Origin: Dichetophora obliterata
Lineage: Eukaryota > Arthropoda > Insecta > Diptera > Sciomyzidae
Length of the DNA: 64,000 bases
Assembly (NCBI GenBank): GCA_963920525.1
Contig: OY986439.1
Span: forward strand, 3,865,001-3,929,000
Reading direction: 5' to 3'
Translations under genes and position numbers: made by a program
Shown here: positions 23,107-34,099 of the stretch, piece by piece
Layout of the letters: every line of letters begins with the position of its first letter
How positions within the stretch are numbered: the stretch's first letter is position 1
Notes under the pieces: generated by a model
What the model was told of the DNA's origin: nothing
Databases searched by the model: none
What the model saw: the letters and a program-made list of their open reading frames with translations, nothing else

Positions 23107-24820
23107 GGCTGTTCAATAAGTTTCTAGAATCACACATATGTAAATGGCACTAGTACGTCCGTCATTTTATTTTTCTAAAAATGGTACTGCTTTCTTATGA
23201 AGTCTAATATAGATCTGAAAAGTCAGTCTTATATACACAGCTATTCAAAGGAGACATGTCTCAGTGTTTTTTTATTATGGAAAAACTCAAGTATCATGCA
23301 TCGATTGCATGTTTATTTTTGAAAGGTGTACAACCAAAAGAAATTAATGAAAAATTAATTTAAGTGCATAAGGACTCCACACTTTGGCATGCAATAGTGA
23401 ACAACTAGGTTGCTGAGTTTAAACGTGGTCGTAAAAGTCTACAACACGATCCACATCAAGGACATCAAAAAAGTACATCAACACCAGAAATTATAGAAAA
23501 CATAGAGGGCCCCAGTAAAAAAGTGTTTCCAAAAAAAATTCCATCCCTTTCCTTTTCGTACCCAGTAGGCATTTTTTTAACATATTCATGTCATTGGTAC
23601 GAATGCTTTCCTTAGTCTTCTCTAGAAGTGCTTCCAGAATATTTTTCAATGGAAGATTTCTTTGAGCCCTTCAATGAAAAGATTCTAGTTGGTGTTTTCC
23701 AGAAGAACTTCAAGAAGGCATTCCGTGGAATGAAATGGGTTAGGAGGGTTTAAAAAGTCCAATGGAAAATATCCCTTTTCCCGATTTTTACTGCATTTTG
23801 GTGTTGGAAGTAGAAAGTGGTTGGGTTCTGTTCTGGGTTTTAAAAATAACACTTAAAATATCTTAAATATATATATTATAATTGCAGGGCTTATTGCAAG
23901 AACATGATAAGCCACATAAAAACTATTTTGAAATAATCAACTCTAAAGTTTTGAAAAAATCAATTTTTGTATGAAGAAATGAAATTGAACACGAAAACTT
24001 TTACAAATTGGTTACAAAATTAATAATAAATAGCTAAAATCTCTTTAAGGGTAACTGGTAATGCATTAAGTAATGTTTTAGCCCAAAAAATTGATTTTTT
24101 AGAGCATGTGGCTTATCACGTTATTGCAATAAGCCCTTCAATTATATTTAATTTTTTGTTACATTAACTGAATTAAAATGCTATTTGAATGTCTTTCAGA
24201 AATATTTTATGAGAATGCCTCTTGAAAGCACTTCTTGATTAGGCTAAGAAGAAGTACAATTGGATCCATAAAATGTCTTCTGGAAGCAGTGTGCCTAAGA
24301 ATGCATGTCACAATTGTATCAAAAATTTTGTTGGTGTATGGCTTAGGACGGACTCTGAGAGAGATTTTGTAGAAGTCGTAAACATTTCAATAGGCAGTGT
24401 AAAGTTTTGGGTTTCAAAATGTGTGTCCACAATGAGTGCCGCATTCGCTAACACTGGAACAAAAACACATTCGAATGAAGACTTTCTCAGCAACATTTGG
24501 AGCGTTTTAAGAAGGATAAAAGTATTTCATACCTCGATTCATCACTATGGATGAGACTTGGAATGAGAATTTATTCTTAATATTATTAAAACCTCTTGGA
24601 TCAGCTCGATGCAAAGTTTAGTGACAAAAGAACCGGTTTTGCAGAAGAAGAAATAATTTTTCATTAGGACAACGCATCCGCTGACAGAAGTCAAAATACT
24701 ATCCCTAAAATCAGTAAATTAAAGTACGAATTATTGGAACATCAATCTTTTTCGAAAGATCTAGTTCCCTTTGACTCAGTTCAAATCTAAGTTTTTCTCA
24801 CTGCAACTTTTGGAACAACC
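23107..24820 (+). pseudogene. mariner-family transposon with decayed transposase
   Basis: Inverted ends are GGCTGTTCAATAAGTT (23107) and, from the right, GGTTGTTCCAAAAGTT (ending about 24820). The frame opens at 23277 with MEKLKYHASIACLFLKG, then after in-frame stops VAEFKRGRKSLQHDP (near 23420) and TPEIIENI: the usual mariner N-terminal HTH order. After a ~760-bp interruption it resumes with VEVVNISIGSV (near 24375), RFITMDETW (24536-24562), H-stop-DNASADRSQ (near 24665) and a degenerate SFSKDLVPFD (near 24750-24780). The two Asp motifs and the third D are recognisable. Q of HQDN is a TAG stop. A copy of the 262-bp MITE lies at 23881-24142; the rest of the interruption is unassigned. Confidence 0.88.
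23881..24142. mobile_element. 262-bp MITE, copy 1
   Basis: Ends ATTGCAGGGCTTATTGCAA and, inverted, ATTGAAGGGCTTATTGCAA extend as ~36-bp imperfect TIRs with GATAAGCCACA. Further copies lie at 58232-58499 and, interrupted, at 46918-47721. This copy sits inside the mariner remnant. TATA flanks both sides here, but the other copies do not show a consistent target duplication. Confidence 0.85.
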
Positions 24821-24989
24821 AACTCAAATTTGTAAATAATTGCAAATTTTGATTACTTTTCATTTTAATTTCAAAATGAGAAAATTTAAAAGTGTTTAAC
24901 CAAGGCTTGACCTGGACTAGAATCCGGGACCTCTAGGTAGCAAAGCAGGCTTTTATTTGGGCAATATAGAAAACAATTATGTTCAATTT

Positions 24990-25480
24990 TTCCGTCGAAA
25001 TTGAAAGCTCAAAATTTATATTAAATATTCAGGACACTGTGCTAAATTTAAAGTCTTTAAATTAGTTCTTGTGGAATTTAAAGAGATTTTACCGTTAGGG
25101 TAAGTCACTTTGTATGGAAGGTAGGCGTGGTTTTCATCCCATTTTTACAAATTTCATACTCAAAGCTTACAATAAATATTAAAGACGCTGTACAAAATGT
25201 TAAGTCATTTTATTAATTTTTGTGGATTTTAAAGAGATTTTATCTCTTATTTGTATGGGAGGTAGGCGTGGTTTTCATTCGATTTGGCTCATTTTCGAAC
25301 TTGACCTCCATATTTTAAACAAATTACGGCTGTTATCGTGACCACATACGGACAGACGGACATACGGATATGGCTAAATCGACTCAGAATGTGATGCTGA
25401 TCAAGAATATATATAATTTTCTATACCGGCCACGCCTCCTTATCGGCGTTACAAACGGAGTGACAAAGTTAATATATCCC
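24990..25480 (+). repeat. Dispersed fly repeat, copy 1
   Basis: Two internal segments with GAAGGTAGGCGTGGTTTTCAT or GGGAGGTAGGCGTGGTTTTC and AAAGAGATTTTA are followed by CGGACAGACGGACATACGG, TCGACTCAGAATGTGATGCT and GATCAAGAATATATA. I recognise this type of phrase from non-coding repeats dispersed in fly genomes. A second, inverted copy is at 34230-34860. Confidence 0.65.
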
Positions 25481-25914
25481 CATTACGTTTTTTAAACGTG
25501 ATATAGAAAAGAGAGACGCTCTATCAGGCGTGTACCCAGAAAACAATTTCGGGGGCTTTTTTAATTTTTTTTTTGCTTAGACTTATTCCAATTTTTTTTT
25601 AATTATATACGTATGTGACCTTCTACGAGAAAAGGGACCTAGTGTGTGAAAATAAAGTTTTGAGAAAAACGTAAAATTTTAATGTTTTTCTTATTTTTCC
25701 CTTCTTAGTTTTCCCAAGTTCGTTTTGTCCGTTTTTATGGGGTAAATAAATTTTTATCAGAAATCTAACTCATTTCATCTTATTCTACACCCTTTTAGGT
25801 CCTTTAGGTCCTTTTAGTCCAAACCCGTTTTTTGGCACACTAGGTCCCTTTTCTCGGAGAATTTCACATATAATAATAGTATATATATTTTTTTGGGCTA
25901 ATGCATTTAAAATT

Positions 25915-26115
25915 TATTCCGTGGTCACTTCCACATCCCTGTGAACATTTAGAAGAGCTAACCCATTGAGCCTTTCTTCTCCGGTTCTAATTCTCATGCA
26001 TGTTTTGGGTCTACGAAGCGACGAAAACGAGGGTTTGCTTGAAGCGATTAAGACCGGCAACGTTGCACCAATCTTCAGGAAACGGCTTGATGATGGATAT
26101 ATAACCTTTGGATAT
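25915..26115 (-). pseudogene. hAT transposase C-terminal fragment
   Basis: The minus-strand frame gives LKIGATLPVLIASSKPSFSS, then LRRPKTCMRIR, GEERLNGLALLNVHRD. This is the C-terminal dimerisation domain of hAT transposases (the usual pattern is LPVTTASSERSFSxLRRLKTxMRxxMxxxRL). The rest of the transposase was not found in the flanks and no TIRs or 8-bp duplication were seen. It differs from the other hAT copies in this window and may be related to the ZMYM1-like group. Confidence 0.8.
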
Positions 26116-26880
26116 ATAAACATTACAGGCCAATTTCTCTGTTTCAAGCAGTGCCTACAAATATGGGATACAAAAAAATTGATTAAAATCAATTTATACA
26201 CTGGAGAAATCATCACGTAAAAAGTGTTTCAAGCAATGTTTTAACCAATTTTTTACAATATGTTATAAAAAAATTTGCATTAAACATATTTCGTCAAAGT
26301 AGGAACAAATTGTTTTCAATATGTCGCCCATTTCACATTGAAGTGTATTATCAGTTGCACTGACCATCTCTGATTTGACTCAAATTTTGTGTTAAGATTA
26401 ATTTATTGCTTAGAAAACCAAATCTGGAGTTTGAGGTTTTGAGATTTCTTTCGTGGACCCATAGACTTGTGAATGCCAAAATAGGATATATTTTGAGACA
26501 AAGTAGCTCAGTCAATTTAAATGCGATTTTCGTGAATAGGGTGTGATTGGATATTTTATTTCGAGGGAAAAATATTAAATTTTTTATAAAATTGCAGTTA
26601 CACGACCCATTTTTAATTTCAAAGCTTAATACCATGCCAGCAACAGGCGCTTTAACTTTTTTCATTTTCATTATTTTTATTACGTTCCATTACCTTTCCA
26701 AAGTTATGAAATAAAAGTGTGTTCTTTAAGGGCTCTGAAGTTATGGATTAAAAAAGTTTTTAAAGAATTCAACTAGCGTTGATATTTATTGTAAAAAGAC
26801 TACAATACAAAGAAATTTAAAAAAATTTTAAGTAAATAAAATAAAAAATTTTTATCAAAGTACATTTCTTTCAAAGTACA

Positions 26881-27842
26881 AGTGGTCCATTTCAGCCGGT
26901 GTCAAGATATTTTGGTTCCAATTTATCGGAAAAATAAAATCAAAGTGCATATTAATAAGATAACGATAACCTTACTTACTTACTTACTTAGTTGGCGCTA
27001 CAACCGTATGTCGGTCTTGGCCTCATCTAAGAATTTGCGCCAGCCATTTCTGTCTTTCGCTTGCTGGCGCCAGTTGGAAATTCCAAGCTTCGTCAGGTTG
27101 TCCTCTACTTGGTCTTTCCAACGAAGATGCGGTCGTCCTCTTCTGCGTTGACCGCCGCTGGGTACCGAATCGAATGTTTTCTTCACTGGAGCATCGTCTT
27201 TCATGCGCTGAACATGACCAAGCCAGCGAAGCCGCTCGATTTTAATGCGCTTGACTATGTCGATGTCAGCGTACAGCTCATACAGTTCATCATTCCACCG
27301 TATTCGGTACTCGCCATTGACGCAGATTGGTCCGTAGATCTTACGAAGAATCTTTCTCTCGAATGCTCCTAAAGTCTTTTCATCTAAACTGCTCAGCGTC
27401 CAGGTTTGTGATGCGTAAAGTAGGACGGGCATGATGAGCGATTTATAGAGCGTGATTTTCGTTCGTCGAGAGAGGGCTCTGCTTCTCAATTGCCTACTGA
27501 GCCCAAAGTAACACCTGTTGGCAAGAGTTATTCTTCGTTTGATCTCAATGCTGATGTCGTTGGTTGAATTAATGCTGGATCCCAGATAAACGAAGTTCTT
27601 CACAACCTCGAATATTAACGATAACCTTAACTAGTATTATAAGGTTTGGTTACAATTTTCCCCCGCTACGGGGATCAAAAACGTTGAAAATTACAGCATT
27701 TTGTGCTAAATTTTTCCTATTGGGCCAAACTTAATAATTCTAGTAGAGGTTGTAGCTACAAGTATCCTTATTAAAGTGCACTTTCATTTTTTTTTCGATA
27801 AATCGTGACCAAAATATCTTTACGCCGGCTGAAAAGGACTGC
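26881..27842. mobile_element. TIR element interrupted by a LINE
   Basis: Left end AGTGGTCCATTTCAGCCGG and inverted right end AGCAGTCCTTTTCAGCCGG continue as matching arms through AGATATTTTGGT and ATTTATCG, about 50 bp. Removing the 641-bp LINE and one target duplication leaves a ~300-bp MITE. No coding capacity. Confidence 0.7.
26975..27615 (-). mobile_element. 5'-truncated RTE-like LINE with 14-bp target duplication
   Basis: The insertion is flanked by TAACGATAACCTTA at 26961-26974 and 27616-27629. On the minus strand an uninterrupted 201-codon frame (27603-26998) gives MKNFVYLGSSIN, RALSRRTKITLYKSLIMPV, LLYASQTWTL, FERKILRKIYGP, ERLRWLGHVQRM, RRRGRPHLRWKDQVEDNL and NWRQQAKDRNGWR: the region after the RT palm in a widespread group of insect endonuclease-RT elements. 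The 3' end is a short tetranucleotide tail (TAAG repeats on the minus strand) directly after the stop. Catalytic RT and endonuclease parts are missing by 5' truncation. Open frame and perfect duplication point to a recent insertion. A decayed relative is at 16085-17856. Confidence 0.9.
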
Positions 27843-27916
27843 TTTTTTATCGAGAAGAAGATGCAGTTAAAAACAAACAAAAAAATTCATTTTGGAATAT
27901 TTTTTTTATATATTTA

Positions 27917-28721
27917 CACTGAGAATAAAAACATACTTTAAAATTAAACATACATTTTTAAAATAGAAATTTAACGCTTTTGCGTTTCTGCAAAACAAAA
28001 TTTAAAAAAGTGTATTAAGTTTTCAACTAAAAACTCATTTATTTTTTTATAATTTTCTCTTATAATTTCTTTACAATAATAAAAAATGCGTCTCTATTTG
28101 AGTTTGAATTGAAAAATTATGTTCAGCAGAATCTTTGACAATAAGTGCTAGATAATTGAGATCAAGCTGCGAAAAACCCTGATTTTACACTTGATTGTGT
28201 AAATATATTTTTTAAATTGGTTTTACAAATAGCTAAAATAAGATGAAATAAATACTGATTTATTACTTTCATGTTTAAGATATTTAAATATTTTAAGCTG
28301 CAATAAGCCCAAACTTCATCGAATGGAGTTAAAATATGGTATTCGAGGGGTTCCAGTGTCACTAATTACGAATATGGCGTCGAAAACTAAAAAAAAATTG
28401 AAGAAATGGAATCGAAAAAATGGCGTTTTAATTTTATTGTTTTTATTTTAAGAACGATATTTTAAAATGATGTTTTAAAATATTTTTTTCAATACTAAAG
28501 TTTTTGTTTCAAAATTTTTTTTAAACACATGTTTTTAAACAGAAAATGTTTACTATAAAAGTATATTTAATACATTGCTTTAAAAAACACTTTTGTTATT
28601 AATTGAACTGTACAAACATTTGAGTTTAAGTTAAATTAACTTTTTTCAAGCTCTATTTAAAAAACAAATTCATTTAATATGAACACAGTTCCATTCAATT
28701 TGAACACAAATTCTTTCAGTG
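27917..28721. mobile_element. TA-flanked TIR element, 805 bp
   Basis: Left end CACTGAGAATAAA and inverted right end CACTGAAAGAATTTG are each preceded or followed by TA (27915-27916, 28722-28723). CACTGA-type ends with TA duplications fit non-autonomous Tc1/mariner elements. The interior is AT-rich with no transposase motif. Confidence 0.6.
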
Positions 28722-29257
28722 TACCTAAAAAAGTTTATAAAAGTCTATATATTATAGTCTTTTCACAATAAATGTTGTTAATTGAATCTTTTTATTTTTT
28801 TTTCTATGTTGTGCTGAGTGTTTCTCTCGAAGCTCGTTAAAATTTTTTCATATCAGGGATGGGAGTTCTAATCCCCAAAACCCCCCTGCGAACGTGCCTG
28901 CGCTCAATCATTTTTTTTATTAAGCTTTTACTTAAGACACTATATACATAGTTAAACAACGTAAGGTGATGTGTTTAGTATCTCGTATTTGCCTTATATC
29001 ACCAAGCGCGTCGGAAGCTAATTTCATCTGGGGGAGCAGTACAAATGGGGGGGGACAGTACAAATGGTGGTGCAAAAAAAGTACACCAAAATTTCTTCAA
29101 AGAAACATGAATGTGAATAAACAAATTTTTTATTTTAGTTTAAAATAAAAAAAAAAATATAAAAATATATAAAAAATATTCAAATTTTTTTAGAAATAAG
29201 AAATAAGTATATCTTTACATGGTTTAAATGCAATAAGGTACAAAAAGTTATATCAAT

Positions 29258-30101
29258 TTAAATTATTCCAAAATGTTTTTTTCTGTCCTTGCGAGAAACA
29301 AACTCTTTCACCACCTCCATCGAATTCAATTCTTCGGTTTTATCTTTGTGAATGAGTATAAGTGCCGCATGAGTGAGTCGTTTCTGTGTCATTGTTGCTC
29401 GAAGATACGTTTTAAGTCGTCTTAGTGCACTAAAAGAATGCTCAGGTGAAGCTGCTGATGCAGGCACAGTCAAAAGCAAAGCAATAAGTTTTTCAACTTC
29501 ATTTAAAAGTTTTTTTACGGTATCCGAATTTTTTGAAAATTGGGATACAATGCCACTACAATTTGAAGGTGTTTGGCCAGGCAATTGCTTCAGCAATTTA
29601 AGTTGCGCGTGGAGGTCGCTCACATCAAAGTCATCTGCATAAAGATCTAGTTTTGTTTTTAGATTTTGTTCAGAAGGCACTTTTCCCTTAAAGGCTTCGA
29701 TTACAATATTTTCCAAAGATTCCAGAGTGTCAAGATCTGTTTAAATGTACAATAAGATTTACAAAGTGCCAGTTTACACTTGCTTCACTCAACCGACTCA
29801 CCGAATGTTAAATCAAAGTTATTCGGTTGAGTGAAGCTGGTGTAAACTTGCAAAAATAAAAAAAAAGTAAAATATCAACCTGTTTGATCGAATCTAGCCG
29901 TTATCTATTTGAGAGAAGATCTAAAATTTCGAAATAATCTTTTCGTAGCCGATCATATAATGGCAACTGTACTGAAGGAACCGGATTTGATGTTTGTTCA
30001 AAGCGTCGAGGTGGATTTTCATCAGCTAATTCACAGTAGGGGCTTTCGCATGGTCCAAAACATTGGACCAACATGGCAGATTGTACAACATGTAGTACCA
30101 T
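29258..30101 (-). pseudogene. hAT transposase, C-terminal half, with one intron
   Basis: The upstream exon carries RRFEQTSNPVPSVQLP and YFEILDLLSN (30020-29900), then a small frameshift, then RFDQT up to 29880. The downstream exon starts DLDTLESLENIV (29736) and runs to 29258 through VSDLHAQLKLLKQLP, LLLTVPASAASPEHSFSALR, LKTYLRATMTQKRLTHAALI: the hAT dimerisation domain with its ASPEHSFS core. Joining RFDQT to DLDTLESLEN across 29737-29879 restores a phrase typical of this transposase group (FDQ-x-LxxLxxLE). The frameshift near 29895-29905 and the missing N-terminus mean it is not active. Confidence 0.82.
29737..29879 (-). other. Intron-like insertion formed mainly by a hairpin
   Basis: On the minus strand it begins GTTGATATTT and ends TTTAAACAG, giving GT-AG borders and a phase-consistent join (G|AT, Asp). 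Its middle is an inverted repeat with 25-bp arms at 29772-29796 and 29823-29847 (GTTTACAC..GCTTCACTCA on each arm, two mismatches). The arms make up over a third of the 143 bp. The 5' splice site is weak compared with GTRAGT. It looks like a small foldback MITE tolerated or used as an intron. Confidence 0.6.
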
Positions 30102-30755
30102 GCGTAAGCTAAAACGTTAGTCGAAATTTTTGGTTTTTTTCTGCCGATTGTACAATATTGTACAACTATGTAAAATTACTGCTCAATTGTCAGGGCATCT
30201 AAAAGTTGCTTAGCTATTATCCGGATGTGTTTTACTTGTGAGCTTGCAATTAATGATGTTGCTTTACAAGTTGGATCGTTCGAACGCTCAATCAAATAGT
30301 CCCATTAGTTTTCCATCTAACTTATCGTACAACATGTCGTCCAATATGGAAAGCTCCTAAGAACATGTCAAAATTTTCTTACCAGAGTTGCAAAATTAAC
30401 AAGCATTAAGCTACATACTTAAGGGTGCTTTAAACTGATGTGGTGGGTTTGCAGTAGAAACTCTACATTTTGTTCTATCTTTTTGCAAGCACAGAGAAAG
30501 AAAATGGTTATCCGTAAGCATGCTTATGAAGAAGAGAGAAAGAAGAGGAAAATATATAATACAAAAATATTATCGATGTAAAAAAAACTCATTTTTTGAA
30601 TAACTTTCGAAGCTTTCTTTTTAAATTGTTTATCTAGCTAAAAAAGTGGGGGGCAACTGCCCCCTTGCCCCCCGCTTCCGACACCAATGTATATCACAAA
30701 TCAATGATCAAAGTATCGCTGCGAAGGACAACAATATTCGTATTAGAGTGATTAA

Positions 30756-32202
30756 CAGGCTCGTATTTTGATGGCCTAAAAAACTGCAAAAAATTACCTA
30801 AAAAAATAACAAAAACTACCTACAGACTGCAGAAAATAACCTAAAAACGCAAAAAATTACATAAAATTTAACACTTTTAAAATAAAACATTACTAAACTT
30901 AAAATGTATTTCATACAATTTTTAACAATTTTTAATTTTATACATAGCGTTACAGTATATTACAAGGCACATTTTAAAGTTATTAAAATTGAAGGAACGT
31001 CAAGTTTTTGTAAACAGAAAAACTTCTTTCTACTTCTGCACTGACGAGAGGAACATATTTAAAAGAACATATGCCATCGGATGTAAGTTCCTATTCTAAT
31101 TTCATAGTATTCAGCAATAGAGCATAAAAAAAAGACTTACAGCCCTATTCTGGCAGCTTAACTAAGCTCACCACATTAACAAAATAGTTAATATTAACAA
31201 CTTGTTAAGGTTTCGTATTCTGCTGCAAATTTAAAAGCTCTTTTCCTTACAATTTTGTTAATAACAGAAAGAGTCTTAACAACGAATGAAATGTATGTGC
31301 TTAGATAGAAAATTGTTGTGAAAATAATAAAAAAATACAAATTAAAATATAATATTGAGTTTAAATACATTAAACTGAAAAATGGAGGAATTTTTTACTT
31401 ATTTTAAGTGTTGATAATGAAATCTTTCAGTAGCCGTGGCAAATTTTTCAAGCGCTTGCAAAGTCACAAGCTGCACTCGAAGCATCTGTTTATATAGCGC
31501 ATCTCTTCTTTCAATAGGCATATCGATTTTCACCATGCATGGTGAACTTTAAAAGCTTTTTAAGCTTTTATGTTGTTAATGATTTTTAAGAATACCAACA
31601 TTTACATAACATAACAAGCAGCTTAACAAGAGCTCCTTAACTATTTCTTGTTAAGTTAACAACCAGAATAGGGCTGTTAATAAAAACTAACATATCCTGA
31701 ATCTTAATCTAACACTTGTTTCATCTTTCTACATACCCTTTTGTCATTTACACCACGCACAGAGCTTTTTTCCATCGAAGTCTATAAACAAAGCTACTCC
31801 TTTGTCGAGAGGTAATGTTGTTGATTGAAGGCACTCTACTGTAGAAGCATTCTACAAGGAGTAGAGGCACTCTACTGAATATGTTCAAAATTTTCATTTT
31901 TACAATTTTCAGTACGAAAAAAAGGAAAAAAAAAATTATTTTAAAATTATACTAAAATTACCTAAAAACCGAAAAATGCTCAAAAAATTAAAAATGTCCA
32001 AAAATGACAGTAAAATAACTTAAAAATTGCTAAAAAAGATCAAAAAATGATAAATAAATCTAGTAAAGATGGCCTGAAAACTAAAACCGATAAGAAACGA
32101 TGAAAATTACGAAAAAAATTACCTAAAAACTTTTCACATTTAGAATTTGGGAAACATAAAGGGACGTTCCAAATAAGCAGGAAATGTTTTATCCTAGCCC
32201 TG
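30756..32202 (-). mobile_element. hAT transposon remnant, copy 1
   Basis: Ends CAGGCTCGTATTTTG and, inverted, CAGGGCTAGGATAAAAC; flanks GTGATTAA (30748-30755) and GTGATTAG (32203-32210) match in seven of eight positions. On the minus strand near 31065-30990 translation gives FKYVPLVSAEVERSFSVYKN, the hAT dimerisation core (xxEVERSFS). The remainder is AT-rich and decayed. A TTA-flanked element is inserted at 31140-31676. The right 520 bp recurs inverted at 61721-62210. Confidence 0.82.
31140..31676. mobile_element. TTA-flanked TIR element inside the hAT, 537 bp
   Basis: Ends CAGCCCTATTCTGGCAGCTT and, inverted, CAGCCCTATTCTGGTTGTTA; TTA at 31137-31139 and 31677-31679. Subterminal repeats of TTAACAA/TTGTTAA are abundant. 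No protein. PIF/Harbinger-like by duplication. Confidence 0.82.
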
Positions 32203-32210
32203 GTGATTAG

Positions 32211-33778
32211 GGTTGAAAAGAAAGAATATGCTAATCAGATACAATAAACAATTGAAGAATAAAAGATTTAATTACTAGCTGTGTTCTCTAAAGAAAGATG
32301 TTTGAGTTTTATGTATTTAACCACCACTTAAAAATAACCTTTTTAATTGCTACTTATAACAAACTTGGCAATTTATTTTCTAGGCAGCGTTCTTTTTCCA
32401 ATTTTTTAAGGATTCTTCGGAGGCTTGCAGCAATGCCGTCATCGTTTAGGCCCCACTTAAACCATTTTTTTTAACTGAACATTAACACAAGCGTGAACTG
32501 TCTAATATTCTGTAAGTTTTCATTAGATTAAATGTTAAAGAATACCACCCATTTTGTTCCTCATAAAGCAACTTCCATAACAATCAACTTTTTGTAATTT
32601 TGTAACTTGTATAACTTAACTATTAAATAGATTGTGTAAGGCATTGTTCTCAACACCATGCAGTTTCAGTCCAACATCCTTCGAATGCGTAACCATAGCA
32701 TGCCCTCTTTCAGCTACCCGGTGCCACAGCAAATCGAAGCAGACATAAAAACCATTTGTGACTCCCAGATAATTAGACGCAGCGTATCACGGCTGATCAC
32801 AGCATAGAAAGAAGAAGGACAAGTGATCTGCACCTGTTTTGCCTGTGTTATTATTTCAACTACAACCTGCTCGTCGTCAACGTCATCAACAAGAACTAGA
32901 AAAGCATTGACCAGTCTTGCTTAACTGCTCCAACGCCTCATTCAGTGCCACTTCGAGACTTGAAGGAATATTCCTGGTGAATGTGGTGTGCATAACTCGT
33001 TCGTTCGTTCGTTCGTTCTTCTTACGTTTGTCTGCAAATAAAAGATTTCCGTCATAATCGATGGTGGCACATAACGCAAGTCCATGGCAATGTAGTTATA
33101 GCAAAAATGGATGCGGAGTGATGCATGTGTTGCTTCTTCTGCTGCTCCGCATGATTGACGGACGTTTAAGAGAGTTGTGCCAAGCAACGGAGCTAGTGAT
33201 GCTTCGCTGATGCGTGTGTGTTTCTGTGTGTCCATTTGTTATGTCAATTTGACGTTAACACTTTGAGCGCTTCGTCAAGATAAGTTACAATTATTAGGAA
33301 ATCAACTGTCTTTGTATCGAACTTAACAGATGACTGACACGAGTATTTCGCCATATTTGGCTGTCGACTAAGCGCCAGTTTAGCAGGTGCAGAACTGTAT
33401 AAATCTTTGAGATTTTTGCTGAATACCGATGGTAGTTATTTTTGTAAAGATAACTATTTTCAATGAACAATGATGGTAGTTTTCTTAGCTTAACATTGGT
33501 TAGTATAATCAAATCAACTAGCTGAGAACATTTTAAAACCTACAGGTTAGTAAATCTTTATGACTTAGCTCCAGACAAAATTTTCGGAAACCGATTAATG
33601 CAAAACCAAATGCTTCCATTTAATTTTTTTAAGTGAAGTTTTTTATGCCTCGTTTTATGATTTGCTTGAGTGAAATCTCAAAAACGACACTTTTTGCCAT
33701 ATACCTTTTTCTTAGAATTGTTTTTGCTTTTTGCTTGCATCCATTACAACAAGAGAATGTAAAATTAAAAATATTTCT
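32211..33778. other. Non-coding stretch
   Basis: No gene recognised. A GTTC microsatellite lies at 32999-33017. Frames at 32942-33235 and 33294-33512 have no family motif. Confidence 0.5.
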
Positions 33779-33852
33779 ATGACAGCAATGTGAATCGAAC
33801 CCACACCCTTATGATTGATAGTTCAGCACGCTAACATCTAATCCAAACACCT
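33779..33852 (-). tRNA. tRNA-like sequence (degenerate)
   Basis: On the minus strand a perfect B box GGTTCGATTC with a T-arm (TGTGG/CACA) is preceded by an A-box-like TTAGATGTTAGCG. The acceptor stem does not close and the anticodon arm is not standard. It is a SINE head or dead tRNA rather than a working gene. Confidence 0.4.
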
Positions 33853-34099
33853 TCGTTACGTTAAGTGCTTCATTTAATATTAAGTGTTAACTGAAGCTAT
33901 GTTGCAGTATATGACAAGAATATATTAAAAGGATTGTGTAGTAGATATTCTACACATTCTATTGTGAATGCGTGAAGCTAGGATGCAATACATCTTAATA
34001 ATCGATCAAAAGGATTGCATATTAGCTATTCAAACAACAAAAGTAGCAAGGTTTGATTGAAGTGGGTCAAAATTATAACTAAATGCCAATTGCTTTAGA

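Larger units (their letters stand above)
29003..30689 (-). mobile_element. hAT transposon with perfect 8-bp duplication
   Basis: TATATCAC flanks both ends (28995-29002 and 30690-30697). The ends CAAGCGCGTCGGAAGC and, inverted, CATTGGTGTCGGAAGC are TIRs, followed by G-rich subterminal DNA (29030-29055; 30648-30672 inverted). The 1687-bp element encodes the C-terminal half of a hAT transposase on the minus strand (29258-30101). It has lost the N-terminal half, so it is internally deleted. Confidence 0.9.

Noticed and set aside
24895..24960. tRNA-like sequence on the minus strand
   Set aside because: Only a degenerate B box (GGATTCTAGTCC) is present; no A box at the right distance.
32942..33235. 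97-codon minus-strand frame with RTNERTNE
   Set aside because: The repeat reflects the GTTC microsatellite; the rest has no recognisable family.
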